A stretch of 64,000 bases of DNA from Henricia sp. BOLD:AAB3569 (lineage: Eukaryota > Echinodermata > Asteroidea > Spinulosida > Echinasteridae), in contig JBBELK010000682.1 in assembly GCA_037783545.1 (NCBI GenBank), forward strand, positions 248,001-312,000. Direction: 5' to 3'. Made by a program: the position numbers and the translations under genes. The notes under the pieces were generated by a model that was given only the letters and a program-made list of their open reading frames with translations, ran no database searches and was not told the DNA's origin. Each line of letters starts with the position of its first letter. Within the stretch, counting starts at the first letter, position 1. Below, piece after piece: positions 63,473 through 64,000 of the stretch.

Positions 63473-64000
63473 GTATTCGAACGTAAAATTAATGCTTTGG
63501 TTTTCCCAACACATGTGTGACATTTTGTGTCTAGGCACAAAAATCACAAATTATCTATTTCACAAAATATATGTTTGATATAGTGAGTTGGTTCAGGAAT
63601 TTTGTATTGATGACAATAATTGGTTATGAGGGCTTAGAATAGAAATGTTTGGGTAAAAAAATGCATGGTCTCCCCCGTTATTGAAAATCATTTTTGTTCA
63701 ATTGACCACGTTCACAGACGCCATCTTCTTAGGAAAAAATGCTACTGCGTATTAAACACTATCAAGTATATACGCACACGCACACGCTGTAACATGTTCC
63801 AATGCTCAAAATTTGTTCGAAATACGGCGCAGCCCATGCGCGTCACAAAAAAATACGCTAAAAATTCTGATGCACATGGCGATTTGTAGGAAGCGACGTC
63901 ATTTGAACATGATCAATAGCTGAAATTAGCTTAACCCACAGTTTAAATACTGCTAATGATTCAAAAATACTTTCAGAAATACATTTTGCATCCTGTATTC
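63473..64000. other. sAC intron at the window edge
   Basis: AT-rich with a short run of acgcacacgcacacgc. No exon recognised; the next sAC exon must be downstream of 64000. Confidence 0.5.

Overview
The window is animal nuclear DNA. It carries two intron-rich genes on the + strand in a very repeat-rich background. The encoded proteins (a neurexin and a soluble adenylyl cyclase), the tRNA-derived SINEs with (AAT)n tails, and the many terminal-inverted-repeat elements suggest a marine invertebrate deuterostome. An echinoderm, possibly a sea star, is my best guess. This rests on general resemblance, not on a search.

Region 1 (1-20482) is the 3' part of a neurexin gene. Seven coding exons (1279-20482) have compatible splice phases. 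They encode the end of LNS4, all of LNS5, EGF-C, LNS6, a Thr/Pro-rich stalk, a transmembrane helix and a short tail ending in EWYV. A possible in-frame 9-nt microexon lies at 17641-17649. The intron at the position of vertebrate splice site 4 holds a 6.65-kb non-LTR retrotransposon (7158-13809) with an uninterrupted 1227-codon ORF2 (endonuclease, reverse transcriptase, RNase H) and a frameshifted ORF1.

Region 2 (20483-28550) is intergenic. I see no convincing gene there, only MITE-like elements, a 1.4-kb terminal-inverted-repeat transposon and SINEs.

Region 3 (28551-64000) is the soluble adenylyl cyclase gene (ADCY10 type). I place 24 exons in consistent phase, from a tentative two-codon first exon to an exon at 63250-63472, after which the gene runs off the window. 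They encode about 1287 residues: the C1 and C2 cyclase domains with both metal-binding Asp residues, an AAA-like ATPase domain with Walker A and B motifs, and part of the C-terminal repeat region. One intron contains a Tc1-like transposon whose transposase is broken in three ways. Others contain long hairpins, SINEs interrupted by younger insertions, and elements whose interior is an array of a short motif.

The two genes have unrelated known roles (synaptic adhesion; bicarbonate- and calcium-regulated cAMP synthesis), and nothing here suggests that they work together. The most unusual recurring structure is a set of inverted-repeat-bounded elements filled with short motif arrays (CACGGTA, CCACAGGAA, TTCGACGAAG, GATCGAGTCCGG, TCGCCCCAAAACC). 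Parts of these elements lie in opposite orientations so that they can fold back on themselves.
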